Origin: Cokeromyces recurvatus
Taxonomy: Eukaryota > Mucoromycota > Mucoromycetes > Mucorales > Mucoraceae
Direction: 5' to 3'
Assembly (NCBI RefSeq): GCF_025118155.1
Contig: NW_026251387.1
Coordinates: 1,209,501 to 1,273,500 of the forward strand
Length of the DNA: 64,000 nt
Shown: positions 12,200 through 25,185 of the stretch, piece by piece
Layout: each line of letters starts with the position of its first letter
Position numbering within the stretch: position 1 is the first letter of the stretch
The notes under the pieces: model-generated
Told to the model about the DNA's origin: nothing
What the model saw: only the letters and a program-made list of their open reading frames with translations
The model's database searches: none
Made by a program: the position numbers and the translations under genes

Positions 12200-14420
12200 A
12201 TGGCAAGAGGTAGAAACCGAATATATTTTGCAATTGCTTTTGCCATTTCCTCCATCCCAGCATTAGTCGCCATTTATGCCTTCAAGCATCAACTTACTGT
12301 CCTTAGTTCTTTCTTGTTTGCTTTATCTATCATCAGTATGGGTATATCAACCTTTATTTTCTTAAGCTACAAGACAGTAAAACATGGTACACCACTGGTA
12401 TTATCAACCTTAGCTAATATCAGTCAATCCTTAGCACCAATGGCTCGGTTCTTATCGAAGACAATCATTCTAGGGCCCTTATTTTCGTTGATCATCAGAA
12501 TTGGATTCTTTTTAAGCTTTGTCATATTATTAATGAGCGATCAATTGATACGTATTGTATTTGGACTCTTTATTGGTAGACATCCCTCAAAAAGAACCTA
12601 TTGTAAGTGAATTACTGCCATTTATTTTTTTTTAAAGCGAGAGAGAGAGAGAGAGAGAGAGTGTGTGTGTGTGTGTGTGTGTGTGCGACTGAGAGAGTGA
12701 GGGATAGGGAGGTACATCATTTATGACGGACTTTTTCCTATAGCTATCACCTGCGCTATGGATCCCCGTATTGAATTTTTTGATGACACTATCCCGAGAA
12801 CAAGACATTTAGAAAACAGTGAACTATTCAAGCAACGTAAACAAATAAGAATGAAGGAAGAGAACGGGATGTCAGGTGCATTAACATCACTTATGAAAAG
12901 ACCTAAATATTCGGTTCCTTTAGCCTATACCCTTTCCGTAGCAAGCAAGCTTGTTTATGAAGATGTTGAAGTGATTAAATATGAACTAAAGAAAGCTGGA
13001 TTTGACGTTGAAAACACATTTCGACCCATTGCGTATAAGAATATATGTGCATTCATTGCAGAAAAAGAAGATGATATTCTACTTGTATTTAGAGGGTATA
13101 AATACGACTAAATAATAAATACAAAAAGAAAAATATAAATATATTAATATAGATATATGTCTATCTATATAGAACAAATCCATTAAATATTCAAAACTAT
13201 TTAACAAACATTACCATGAGCATGGCATCAGTAAAATCAAGTTGGGGTCCTATGGGCAGAGTTCACAAAGGCTTCTGGAAAGCCATGGGTGAACCTATGA
13301 CCAAGAAAACATCATCTGTTCTGAAAAAACGAAAATCGTTATCATCAACTGATATTGCCACCAACAATAAAATAGGACAAGAAGGACCTATCTTACGTAT
13401 TGAGCTCACAAACACATCCATCTATCGTACCATTATGTCTACTATTCAAGCAATAGTTAAAATTCTCAAGTTTTTAACGACTAACTTGTTTTATCACGTT
13501 AAAGAGCCGATCGATCATAGTTGGGTAGGTCCCGATACAGACATTCGAACGAATAGTATGTATGCATTGGCTGAAGAGCATATTTTGAATTTAATCCACT
13601 TGTATGAAGATAACAATAACAACAAGAGGAATAAAAGAAGAATGTCAGGATTATTATCACAAGAGAAAGCAGACAAACCGAAAAAAAAACGTTTATTTAT
13701 TACAGGGCATTCATTAGGTGGTGCACTCGGAACAAGTAAGGGAACCTGAGAATAGTAACAAATCTAGTGCGAGTTGTATATTTATATGTGTATATTAGTT
13801 TTTTTAGCAAAAATGCTACAAACCAAAAGCCCCCTTTTGGATTATTTTGCAGGTCTTTATACATATGGACAGCCTAAAATTGGAGATGCAGAGTTCTCAA
13901 AGGTATTCAGTCCGCATATGACAAGTAAAATATTTCATCATGTTTATAATAATGATGTTGTTCCTCGTCTCCTTAACTTTTGGGATTACTAGTAAGCCAT
14001 TTATCTATATGTGTATATACAACCTAATTATAACTGATTTCTTCTTCAACAAATAGTACTCCACCTGGATCACTCGTATATATTGATTCCGCTTTTAATA
14101 TAACTATTTACCCGCCTAACCCTTACACAAATGAGCCTGTCCCTGTCCGACCTATTTCTTTTTTACATTTATCAGGTTTGTTAAATCGCTATGTTATTCG
14201 TAGACTACCTAGAGAAAATAGAATCCGTATTCTATTTCGTATCTTGTTTCCCTTCTTCTTGAATGATCATTTTCCTTGCGATTATAGCGAAAGTCTAAGG
14301 CATGGGCAAGTACAATGGGTTATTATGGGAGCAGATGGACTCGAAGGAGGTAGTGAAGAACAACAGCAAAATATGACCAAGTATAAAAGACGTTATAGCA
14401 TTATTAATGTTCATGATTAG
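12200..14420 (+). CDS. Membrane-anchored class 3 lipase (alpha/beta hydrolase)
   Basis: Model: join 12200-12602, 12744-13095, 13173-13735, 13799-13991, 14057-14420; 624 residues. The first 130 residues hold about four hydrophobic spans (starting IYFAIAFAISSIPALVAIYA), so the protein should sit in a membrane. The hydrolase part begins with LLVFRGTNPLN, the oxyanion region. The nucleophile elbow is ITGHSLGGALGT (Ser about 432). The Asp is likely in HHVYNNDVVPR (about 492), and the His is likely in NDHFPCDYSESLRHG (about 575), which completes a lipase triad. Two basic inserts (KKTSSVLKKRKS and NNNKRNKRRMSG) break up the domain. Substrate is unknown; the family hydrolyses acylglycerols or phospholipids. 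Intron 1 carries a GA/GT microsatellite. Confidence 0.9.
12639..12685. repeat. Compound (GA)n(GT)n microsatellite in lipase intron 1
   Basis: About eleven GA units run directly into about twelve GT units, inside the first intron of the lipase gene. The tract lies upstream of the acceptor at 12742-12743 and does not affect coding sequence. Confidence 0.9.
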
Positions 14421-14642
14421 AAACTTTTACATTTCTTTATTTGCATATTATATTTTTAATAAATAAAGGTTACCCTTTTTTTTTTTCGACGTCATACCCC
14501 CCCACATATAATTGTTCCTCTCTCAGCTAACCTAAAAAAAAAATCCCCTGTTTGTTAATTGTATACAAAAAAAAAAATGACTTTGACTTTTATTCCTTAA
14601 TTTCTCTCTCTCTCCTACTCTCTTCCTCTTTATCAAATAAAT

Positions 14643-14920
14643 ATGCCCTCTGCAGCTGCTTCTGGTTTTACTCGTACAATTTACAATACCTTCTTCAAAA
14701 GGAACTCCATGTTCATTACCACCATCTTTGTTGGTGCCATCGCCTTTGAAGTTGGCTTTGACTCAATTACAAGTAAAGTCTGGGATAATGTCAACAAAGG
14801 AGTAAGTATTTGCCATGTTTACATTGCTATTAGGTTAACTCATTAATTATTTTTTTTTTAAATCTCATTTTCATTTATTAGAAACAATGGAAGGATATTA
14901 AAGACAACTATACTTCTTAA
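14643..14920 (+). CDS. QCR9: Cytochrome bc1 complex subunit 9 (Qcr9)
   Basis: Model: join 14643-14801, 14882-14920; 65 residues, matching the size of the family (yeast Qcr9 is 66). It is a single-span subunit of mitochondrial complex III near the Rieske protein. Landmarks are IYNTFFKRNSMF (yeast YKTFFKRNAVF), the membrane span FITTIFVGAIAFEVGFD, and after splicing NKGKQWKDIKDNY (yeast NKGKLWKDVK). No cleavable presequence is expected. The 80-bp intron interrupts codon order exactly after NKG. It is tail-to-tail with NUBPL, only 90 bp between stops. Confidence 0.95.
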
Positions 14921-15010
14921 TAATGAACAGCAATAATTTTTATATTTATTTTCTTTCTCTCTCTTTTTTTTTTTTTTTATTTATTTGTTTGTCTTATTAA
15001 AATAATAAAC

Positions 15011-16343
<1,333 letters not shown>

Positions 16344-16880
16344 AATAAATGAAATTAAATAAAACAACAGCAACAACAAAAAGTAAAGAAAGAAGGAAGA
16401 TGGGCAGGCAATGGAATTGTGAAATGAATGTCAATTCTTGGTAGTGAATATAATGGGGGGAATGCTAGGGGTGTTGTGGGGGGCGGGAGAAGGAAAAAAA
16501 AAAAGGTACTTTGGTAACTCCGCCAAATGATATATAGCAGCTATACTCTCATTATTCACATTATATAATATTAAAGTAGATTAATGTATTGAGTAAAGAA
16601 TGTACCTGTTACATATAAAAGAGGAACTGGGGGGTTTTTTTTTTCAACAGCCAAGAGTAACACAAAAGACAGGCTGATTGTATGCATCAGTTTGTATTAA
16701 GTATGCAAAACAATTAGAGTGTTTATTTGTGTAGATATGTTTATAAATTTTGATCCTGTCTTGTAAAAGAATTATTTGAATAAAACGTTCTGTAGCAACA
16801 TATATACTTTTCTTTCTTTCTTTCATGTCTTTTCCTTTTAAAAATAGATCAAAATACAAGATTGTTAGCAGAATATCATC
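16344..16880. other. Divergent promoter region, NUBPL and ERD1-like gene
   Basis: This 537-bp region lies between two start codons that face apart. It holds a G-rich stretch at 16455-16487 (see separate entry) in otherwise AT-rich DNA, and a pyrimidine-rich repeat of TTTC near 16806-16823. No coding frame is supported. Confidence 0.6.
16455..16487 (+). other. Putative G-quadruplex motif
   Basis: Four guanine runs of 6, 4, 6 and 3 bases are separated by loops of 7, 6 and 1 bases on the plus strand, which satisfies the usual G3+N1-7 rule. It sits about 110 bp upstream of the NUBPL start and about 390 bp upstream of the ERD1-like start. Folding and function are inference. Confidence 0.6.
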
Positions 16881-18213
16881 ATGCTAGAAGTAATCTTGAA
16901 TAATAGTAATAATAATAATAAAGTGATGTTTTCTTTACCAGAGATCTATTTTCCTTTAATCGTTATCTGTTTCGGTATTTGGGGTTGGATAGCTGTTTTA
17001 AACATTCTAAACTTGCAAAAGATCGATATTAGTCTAGTTCTTTATCATCATCATTCTTCTACACTAAAATATCAGCCACTTCGACCGTTATTACTTTTTG
17101 CGATATTATTAACGACTATCATTATCTGTCATATCATTCTATTAGAACCTATGATGATTTATTATGATGTCGTACTATATCCAGCAATAGGTTCTTCTTC
17201 TGTTATCTCATGTTACATTATAACGATGATACTAGTAATCCTCGGACCTTGTCAAAATGAATCTTTACTCTTATTAAGGTGTTTGCGTCGATTATTTTTT
17301 AAATTACATTACTCTCAGATTTATTTTTTTGATATACTTGTAGCAGATATTTTAATTAGTTTTTCAAGTATCTTGACTGAAATCTTTTATGTACAATGGA
17401 TACAATTGTTCAATGCAACATCTTATTTATATTATGTTCCTTTTGTAAACAGGTATAGACCCCATCTACGACTCTATTCATTATGGGATTTTTTTTTTGG
17501 CTGATTATTTTATTTCTTGTTGTTGTAGTCTTCCATGTTTGATCCGTTTAAAGCAGTGTTTAAATGATTATTATTTTTCTCAAAAACAGCAGAATAAACA
17601 TCAACTTGTAAATGCTTTCAAGTATGCTTCTTCCATACTTGTTATATTTTTAAATCATCATATGAAACCGAAACATTACAATCATCATTTAGAAAGAGAT
17701 GAAGCTTGTTTATGGTACAAATATAAATATAACTATACATATATGTATGTATGTATACATAGTATTCTTTTATTTTACCTTTCCTACCTATCTTCCTGTT
17801 TGAGGAGGAGGAGGAGGAGGAGGGGGAAAAAAAAGAAGAAGAGAAAAGGAAAGGAAAAGAGATTAATATATCTATATATGTATGTATGTAAAAGGCTTCT
17901 TTTTGCAATGACGAATGCATCCTTTGCTTTCATTTGGGATTTGGTTATGGATTGGGGATTAATACAAATAGATATGCATCAACGTGTTCTCATTTTTCGT
18001 ATTCGTAAAGATCTTTATTTCTCTAATCCTATGTGGTATCTTTTGGCTATTCTCTTGAATGGATGTTTTAGATCATTGAAAATTAGCTCCTATTTCTATC
18101 ATATACATCCTCTCTGTATTGATATCACAGAGATTGTTCGAAGATGGGTCTGGGTTCTTTTTCGATTTGAATACGAGTGGAAAAAACGATCATATAATGG
18201 GCAAGAAGCATAA
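16881..18213 (+). CDS. ERD1: ERD1-like EXS-domain membrane protein
   Basis: Model: join 16881-17452, 17529-17714, 17895-18213; 358 residues (yeast Erd1 is 362). Erd1 is a Golgi protein of the ERD1/XPR1/SYG1 family needed for retention of lumenal ER proteins and Golgi phosphate recycling. The protein is strongly hydrophobic with several spans from FPLIVICFGIWGWIAVL onward. EXS landmarks are SLPCLIRLKQCLNDYY, WDLVMDWGLIQ and the terminal RRWVWVLFRFEYEWKK. No SPX domain precedes it, which favours ERD1 over XPR1/SYG1. Intron 2 (17715-17894) is an open frame that would add a GAGGAGG-encoded Arg/Lys block; splicing it out joins CLW to LLFAMTNASF as expected for the family. An internal Met at 16929 is an alternative start. 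Confidence 0.85.
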
Positions 18214-18308
18214 TAAGAAAGAAAAAAAAAAGGGGGGAACTACCTTTACTACAATAAAATGTACAAATACTGATGATAGAAATAGATTTGCTACTACTAC
18301 TGCTGCTG

Positions 18309-18387
18309 CTATTACTATTACTATTACTATTACTATTACTATTACTATTACTATTACTATTACTATTACTATTACTATTACTATTAT
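18309..18387. repeat. (ATTACT)n microsatellite
   Basis: About thirteen near-perfect hexamer units lie in the 238-bp gap between the convergent ERD1-like and PKC1 stop codons. A short CA repeat follows at about 18408-18422. The repeat creates long open frames of Ile/Thr or Leu in several phases that are not genes. Confidence 0.9.
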
Positions 18388-18451
18388 TTCCATTTATTAT
18401 ATATTACTACACACACACACACATACATATATATATAAAGATCGATACATG

Positions 18452-19308
18452 CTAACACATGGCCCAATCAGCAACATAAGAAAATGCTTGGAATTCTTGT
18501 TGTTCAACACGCGTCAGGTTAGAATCAATGGGCGTCAAAGCAGGTGTCTCATTCGTAAACTCCTCATCAAAATTCGACGTATCCAAGCGATTTGAGATGG
18601 AAGGATAAAATGGAGGTGGAACTCTTTTAGCTAGCATATCTTCCCAATTGACACCTCTAAAGAATGGATGTCGTTTAATAGAGATAGCATCATCAGGACC
18701 TGCACCTAATCTTTGTGTGGGTTCACGTTGCAATAACTGTTGACAGATGGAGATAGAATCACTGGACATATTAATAGGATACAATATATCGTCCTCTAAG
18801 ATGGCATCAAAGATTTCATCTTCATCTTCGCCACGGAAGGGAGATTGACCAAGTAGCATTTCATACACAAGAACGCCAAAGGCCCACCAATCAACTGCAC
18901 GCCCATAACTTTGCTCACGCAAAATTTCAGGTGCCATAAATTCAGGTGTACCACAAAAGGTACCTGTCGTCTTTCCATAACCCATATTTTCCTTACAAAG
19001 ACCATAATCTGCCATCTTGATATGACCATCCAGACCTAACATGATATTATCTAGCTTTAAGTCTCGATAAATAATGTTTTGACTATGAAAATATTCAAGT
19101 GCTAACAGGACTTCACATGCATAAAATTTGGCTCTTCGTTCCGAAAATTGACCGCGTTGAATGTGCCACATAAGGTCACCACCACTTACGTACTCCATTA
19201 CAAAATAAACACGAGTTTCGGTTTGGAAGGTTGAGTGTAGGTTAATCAAGAAAGGATGGCGTTCACGGTTTGCTGCTTGAAAGACACGTTTTTCAGAACG
19301 AACACTAT

Positions 19309-19342
<34 letters not shown>

Positions 19343-19939
19343 ATACGCTATATGACAAATATATATTTCTATTATATCCAATACCTTTCAATTTCATCAT
19401 TATCAATAATAAATCTCTTTTTTAACATTTTGATAGCATATAATTTTTTATCATGTTTTTCTTCAGCTAACATGACTTTGCCAAAGTTACCTTTACCAAG
19501 AACAGCTAGGAAACTAAAATTATCTAAAGCAACTTTTTTAGGTCTTTGTTGCTGTTGAATCATACTGGGCTGTTTTTGTATCAATGGTTGTTGTTGTTGT
19601 TGTTGCTGCTGCTGTTGATAAAGATGATAATTAGGATTATAGGCAGGATTAGGTTGAGGTCTTCCCATCATCATGTTATTCGCTGGATAGGGACCATTAT
19701 TGTAAGGAGAATGGGGTGGCCTCATGATAGGTGGGGAAGGTTGTTGATGATGATAATACATAGGCTGTTGTTGCTGGTGTCTATAATCAACACTTAAATT
19801 TGGGTTAATATAAGGGGATTGATGTTGTGGTAAAACAGGAGGAGGTCTTTGTTGTTGCTGTTGTTGTTGTTGTTGTTGTTGTGGATATATTCTAGGTGGC
19901 TGAGGCATAGTCATAGAAGGAGGATAATAAGGTGTTTGC

Positions 19940-19975
<36 letters not shown>

Positions 19976-22199
19976 AGCATATGATGTACAGAAGGAGATG
20001 TTTGAGGAGTAACAGGGCTACTACTACTCTTTTGAGGAGAAGAAACAAGGGTCACTGATGAAGAGAACTGAGAACTAAGCCCTTCGCTATTATCATTATC
20101 TAAACTAGGTGAATGTTGAGTTGGTAAAGCAGGAAGAGGCGCCTCCTTATTAGTATTAGAAATACGATGACTACTCGATGATTTGTTTGATTCTGAACCA
20201 GTCGTCTTACGTTTTGCTGCAGCTTTAATTTCTGCAAGCATTTGATTTGCCATCTCCATACTAAGGCCACAGAAATCTGGTACATAATGTTCACATTGGT
20301 TATGAGCGGTTACACTGCATTCTGAACATTTTTTAGACCCACGTGAGCCCAATGGCAACATATAACCACAATGACAGCACCAATTAGCGCCAATATTTGT
20401 AATAGGTTCGAAACGATGAGGAATTTTATGATTCAATTTATCTTCATCAGAATCCTATATTGCATACATAAATAACAAAGTAGGTGAGGAAAACAATATG
20501 TTAAAACTGCCACCTTTTTTTTTTTATAGTAACTCTACTTACATTATCTTTAGAATTTGCTAAGCACTTAGTAACGACTTTACTAGAGCATTTCTTATGA
20601 CAAGTGTATTCACAATCTTCACATTGAAAGCCACTATTAACAAAAAATTCCTGACAAAGTGCGCACTTCATAACATTGTAGAATCTCTTTTCTACAAATT
20701 GATGACCGTTTACTTCAACCACTTCTTCACGACGTTGACGAACAGCACCAGCACGACCTAATTTATCCATTGGACGACGATTTCCTTCTGTACGAACAAA
20801 GTTTAACCGAAGAGCCAATTTACCCACTGGCTCGACATCAAACCAGGCTTCAATACCACTTTCAGTATTCTGTTGTGGAGCTATTGTAGCCGTATTCAGT
20901 TGTTGTCTCATCTTATCTTCTTCCTCCTGAGATAGAGATACGAAATCATCTTTCACTTCTTGAAGCTTCTTTTGCTGGGCTTCTTCAGCCAGCATCCATT
21001 GTGGCATTTTTCGTTTACGAAGTCCCTCAGTAATATCTGTGATCTTTAACCAAAAAAAGCCGATTGGTAAAGACTTTTCAGGTGATTGATCGTAAATGCT
21101 GATTTCAATTTCAGAGGCTTTATTAACATGTGTTTCACATAGTTCATTCCATTTATTATCGCTGTTACGAGCGGGCCTTGAGCGAAAGACGATTTGATTA
21201 TCAATTTTGACAACAACAATTGTTGTAGGGGAACGAATCATCCGAGTAGGTGCATGAGCCAATTCTGTTGCCTCTAAAATTTCTATTTGAAGTTTGCCTG
21301 TGACTGGTCTACGAAAACCAGGAGGTAGACGAGCTGAAGGTGGTGTTTCTAATTCTATTATAAACATGTATGAATTTTTTTTTTCTTTCTTATTCTCTTT
21401 TTCTTTTCCTTTTATGACTTACCATAATCATCTTCATCTCCACCTTCACCAATATATAAAGTTTTGTATTTTCTTAAAGCAGAATTTAATAAAGTTAATT
21501 TTTCTTGACTTTCAAGCATTTTATCTTGTAATTCAGTACGACTTCTACTGTTGGTGGAAGGGTCACGTTCCATGACTTCGAACATGCCTCTAATACCTTT
21601 TAGAACAGTTTTTTCAACATCCAATTTATATTCCAATTCGTGTAATTTAAGAGACACTTTAGGCTTATTATAAGGAGTCTCTGACATTAATAAATCTATA
21701 TACATGTTTATGCATTCAAAGTAAGTAAAAAATAAACAAAACATAAGACCGGTTTTGGTCCATTCTTATTTACCCAAGTTTGAATATTTTTTCTTCTTTG
21801 ATTGAGCCACTATGGCAGTAATAGGTTCGGTTGTATTATTAGCCATAGAGCTTGTCCTAGGAGGATTTAGCTGTTGATATGGGTCCATATTTTTCGAGAA
21901 TGATGCATGTTGTTCTGGTAAAAATGAACCAGGGGAACTTTCATTTTGTTTACTTTCTAAACGATGTAATTCCTCGGTGAAATAATCAATATATTTTTGA
22001 TATTCTTTGATTTGAGTTTCACAATCAGATATTACATTTTTATCCTTTAATAAAGGCCTCATTTGAATAAATTTATCTCGCATAGTACGACTATGTTCAA
22101 TTTTAGCTTCCAACTCAGAAATCTTATAAAAAAAAAAAAAAAAAAAAAATGAGGAAAAAAAAAATCTTAAAAATCTACTAATATACATATTACCGTCAT
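18452..22199 (-). CDS. PKC1: Protein kinase C, fungal Pkc1 type
   Basis: Model: complement(join 18452-19304, 19385-20454, 20543-21354, 21423-21695, 21774-22122, 22194-22199), 1120 residues (yeast Pkc1 is 1151). Pkc1 acts below Rho1 in the cell-wall integrity pathway. Domains in order: HR1 (from [14 protein letters not shown], about 3-60), HR1 (from [13 protein letters not shown], about 130-200), C2 (from [15 protein letters not shown], about 225), C1 ([17 protein letters not shown], about 425-475) and C1 (ANWCCHCGY to PDFCG, about 487-540). Then comes a Gln-rich linker with several runs of 7-14 Gln, then the kinase from about 787. Kinase motifs are [31 protein letters not shown] (DYG as in yeast Pkc1) and TFCGTPEF. 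The tail has the turn motif LTPIDSNL and hydrophobic motif QAFSYV. The six-base first exon (Met-Thr) is the weakest part. Confidence 0.95.
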
Positions 22200-22662
22200 T
22201 TTTTTCTCTCTTTTTTTTTTAAAAAAAATGAATTGCCTTGATATAAATATATATGTGTTGTTTATATGGTTTCAATCAGACTATAGAATAATAACAGTTT
22301 TGCTTGTTTATATTCACTAAATTAGAGAATATTAAAAAGTAAATTCATGTTTTTATTTTGCATCTCTCATATTAAAATAAAAAGTAACTGTTTACGTTAA
22401 TTAAAATAGACCAAGAGAAAAGCGGGGAGGGGAAATCGTATATTTAATCGTTTTATATATATCAAAAGAAAAGGGAAATATAAAATAAGAGAAAAAAATA
22501 AAGAGAGGAGAAAAAACAAAAAAAAGGCAAGGAAGGGAAACAAAAAATAAGATGGAGCATGTGTATCCCCTTTTTTTGTATTATTTTGGTATTACAAATA
22601 TAACGAAAAAAGAAAAAGAAAAAGAAAAAAAAAAAAAAAAAAAAAAAAGGCGTTGCTATAAA
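22200..22662. other. Intergenic region upstream of PKC1
   Basis: This is 463 bp of AT-rich sequence between the PKC1 start and the stop of the carrier gene, both on the minus strand. It contains purine-rich stretches (22470-22550) and a 25-A run near 22624-22648. Nothing else is recognised. Confidence 0.5.
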
Positions 22663-23868
22663 TCACTTTTTTTTAAGCCATAATAAAATATCTTTAGTTT
22701 CTTCAAATACCATAAAAGTAACAGCATTTGCAGGCCCTACTTTAACAAGGGATGGAATAAGGCCTTTATATAAACTTCTATATCCTTCTTGTTTAACAAC
22801 CGTTTTTATACACGTTAACCATGATTTTCTTATTGTTCCTTCCATTTGCATTCGTTTTCGAACCAAATCAAATGGATAAACCATTGTTTTACTGAATAAG
22901 CCAGATAAAGCTCCACTAATCATATCGTGTGTTGGTTTATAACTTGCTGATAGAACTTGTTCATCCTAGATTAAAACGTTATCATCTTTCATCTACTTCT
23001 TCTTATAAATTTACCCTTAGTTTTTTAAATCCTTTTGCAAATAAATCATAACTTGAAAACAGTAGTCCCATATATGGCATGATTTGAATAATTGCAGGCC
23101 ATAATCCTCTATAAAAACCATGTATACCTTCTTTTTCATAAATATCAACTATTGCTCGTGCCACTGTTGTATAATCCTATGAATATTATAATGAGAATTG
23201 GCGTCTTTTATTTATTTCTGTTCTTCATATTCAACCTTTCCTGACCCTCGAACAGAAGTAGCAGCAGCAAATCGGGTCCTTAGCAAATCAAAAGGATAAG
23301 TAGCGGTTGTAGCCATACATCCGGCAATCATACCACTACTAAATGTCTTTAATGGATGTGACAGTAGTCGGCCTTCCTTATCTATTTTCTCTATTCTTTG
23401 TTCTAATTCTTTATAAGCCCAAAATTCAACTGCATTATAAGATAAATAAAGGTATTCTGCTGGCATATTTCCTTTATATAATCCCTTTACTTTTTTTTAA
23501 TGTGGGATAAACAGAAAAAAAAAAAAAAAAAAAAAAACTACTACTATTTTATGCATGTACATACTCTTATACCCTCTTCTTTTAATATTGTTTTAAGTGC
23601 TTGAATTGTATTTGAGTATTTTATTTTAGAAGTAAGTTGATGTTTTTTTGGTGCATTAAAACTAAAATGTGTACGATGCGTTTGTAGTTGCATTCGAATC
23701 TTTACAACATCAAGTGGTGCAATGACGACCCTTATTTTTGTTGTAAATATATTTAATTTCTAAAAGCCCTTTTTTTTTATTTCTTTACCTTGAAATGACG
23801 CCTGCAGTAGCACCACAAAATGCTAATTCAGTACTTGAAAGATTAGCATCAGTAACATAGGAAGGCAT
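22663..23868 (-). CDS. TPC1: Mitochondrial carrier, thiamine pyrophosphate (Tpc1) type
   Basis: Model: complement(join 22663-22965, 23015-23176, 23236-23484, 23565-23730, 23789-23868), 319 residues (yeast Tpc1 is 314). It belongs to the SLC25 family, with six spans in three repeats. The three signature motifs are visible: IAPLDVVKIRMQ, TYPFDLLRTRF and VYPFDLVRKRMQ. Repeat ends show GLYKGNMPAEYLYL, GFYRGLWPAIIQIMPYMG and SLYKGLIPSLVKVGPANA, which fit the TPP carrier subfamily; the substrate is inferred from that resemblance. The exon 3 donor (GTTGAA) is weak. It was chosen because it joins SGKDYTTVARAIV in frame, and reading through would stop after eight codons. Confidence 0.85.
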
Positions 23869-25185
23869 AATAATATGTTTGTTTACGTAAGAAAATTGTA
23901 ATGGAAGAAAAAAAAAGTCATATTTATAATAGTTCAGTTGCTACTTGTACAAACAGTTATCTTAAAATATTATTGGATAGAAAGAAAAAAAAAGGCAATT
24001 GAAGTTATTTCTCCCATAACAAGAATAAAGTCTATAAGTTTCAGAGCCATAATCGCAATTACAACGTGAAAAGCTCTTGATAGTAGTTGCTATATTACAA
24101 TGGGTGTTTCATCCATTTATACAGTTAAAGATATAGATTTACCTTATTGTTAGTTATGGTTATTATAAAAGCTTGTATCTTCAACCTTATTATTTATTTT
24201 TTTTCCTGATTAAAACTCTACCTTAATTTCAGGGTTTGCTGGCTGAAGTCTCGAATGATATTATGGTTTTTTAGGTGCTTCTGTCGACATTTTGCTTTAA
24301 AAATTTGATATTTTCCATAATGAATAAGCATATCTATTTTTAAAAAAGGAAAAAAAAAAACTCTGTTTGTGATATCAATGAATAGAATATAGCTAAATCC
24401 AGCAAATAGCATACAAAAAGGAAAAAAAAATGTTTATTGTATTAGGTGCAAGCATATGATACAAAAATTTAATAATAATAATTAGAAGGCTTGTAACATA
24501 ATTGTATAATTGATATTTTCTATCAAAAAATTGCAGAGAGAGAGAGAGAGAGAGACTTTGGGTGATTCAATTATAATGACACTTAATGAATTCAAGTTAT
24601 TAGGAGTATGCAATCACGTACTGTGTGGTCTACTCCCAAATGTACAATTTATTTTATATATATATGATTAAGCTTCTTTAACTTTTATAACTCACAAATG
24701 TCGAATACAACATACTTGAGAAATATATATTAAATAACAGAAATACTTTAAAATCGCTCTGGCTTTGGTTTTCTATAATGCCTGGTTTAGGTCTTAGTTA
24801 ATAGTTAATTATTATCATTATTATTTTCTTTCTTTTTTTTTTTTTTTAGGGAGAGCTTGGTAGTATCCCAAACCACTATATTCTTACTACTAGCGAAACA
24901 CAAAGAATATTTTAACAATAGGATATCAACAGTATGTCAATTACATTATCTATTTAGGGAAAGGAAGGATCATAAGTTTATCCATTTTCCAAAGACTGAA
25001 GTTTACTATCTAATTTCTATGATAAATATAATATGATCTGATACTTACTAGTCTTATTTCTAAGTCTGTTTGGTAAAATAAAGGATATACATATTAAAAT
25101 AAAATAAAATAAAAAAATAAAAAACCCCTCACAATTCTCTATTTCTAATAACTATTATTATATACATATAGCGTTTTTTTTTTCA
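23869..25185. other. Intergenic region, no gene seen
   Basis: This is 1.3 kb of AT-rich sequence upstream of the TPP carrier. A GA repeat lies at 24535-24554. A 64-codon minus-strand frame at 24218-24412 has no coding character. No RNA gene was recognised. Confidence 0.5.

Noticed and set aside
17715..17894. Arg/Lys-rich extension of the ERD1-like protein
   Set aside because: It is read from an intron that starts GTACAA and ends AAAAG; removing it joins CLW to LLFAMTNASF as the family requires.
18119..18595. Open frames encoding Ile-Thr, Leu or Ile-Val runs near 18.3 kb
   Set aside because: They are produced by the ATTACT microsatellite between two convergent genes.
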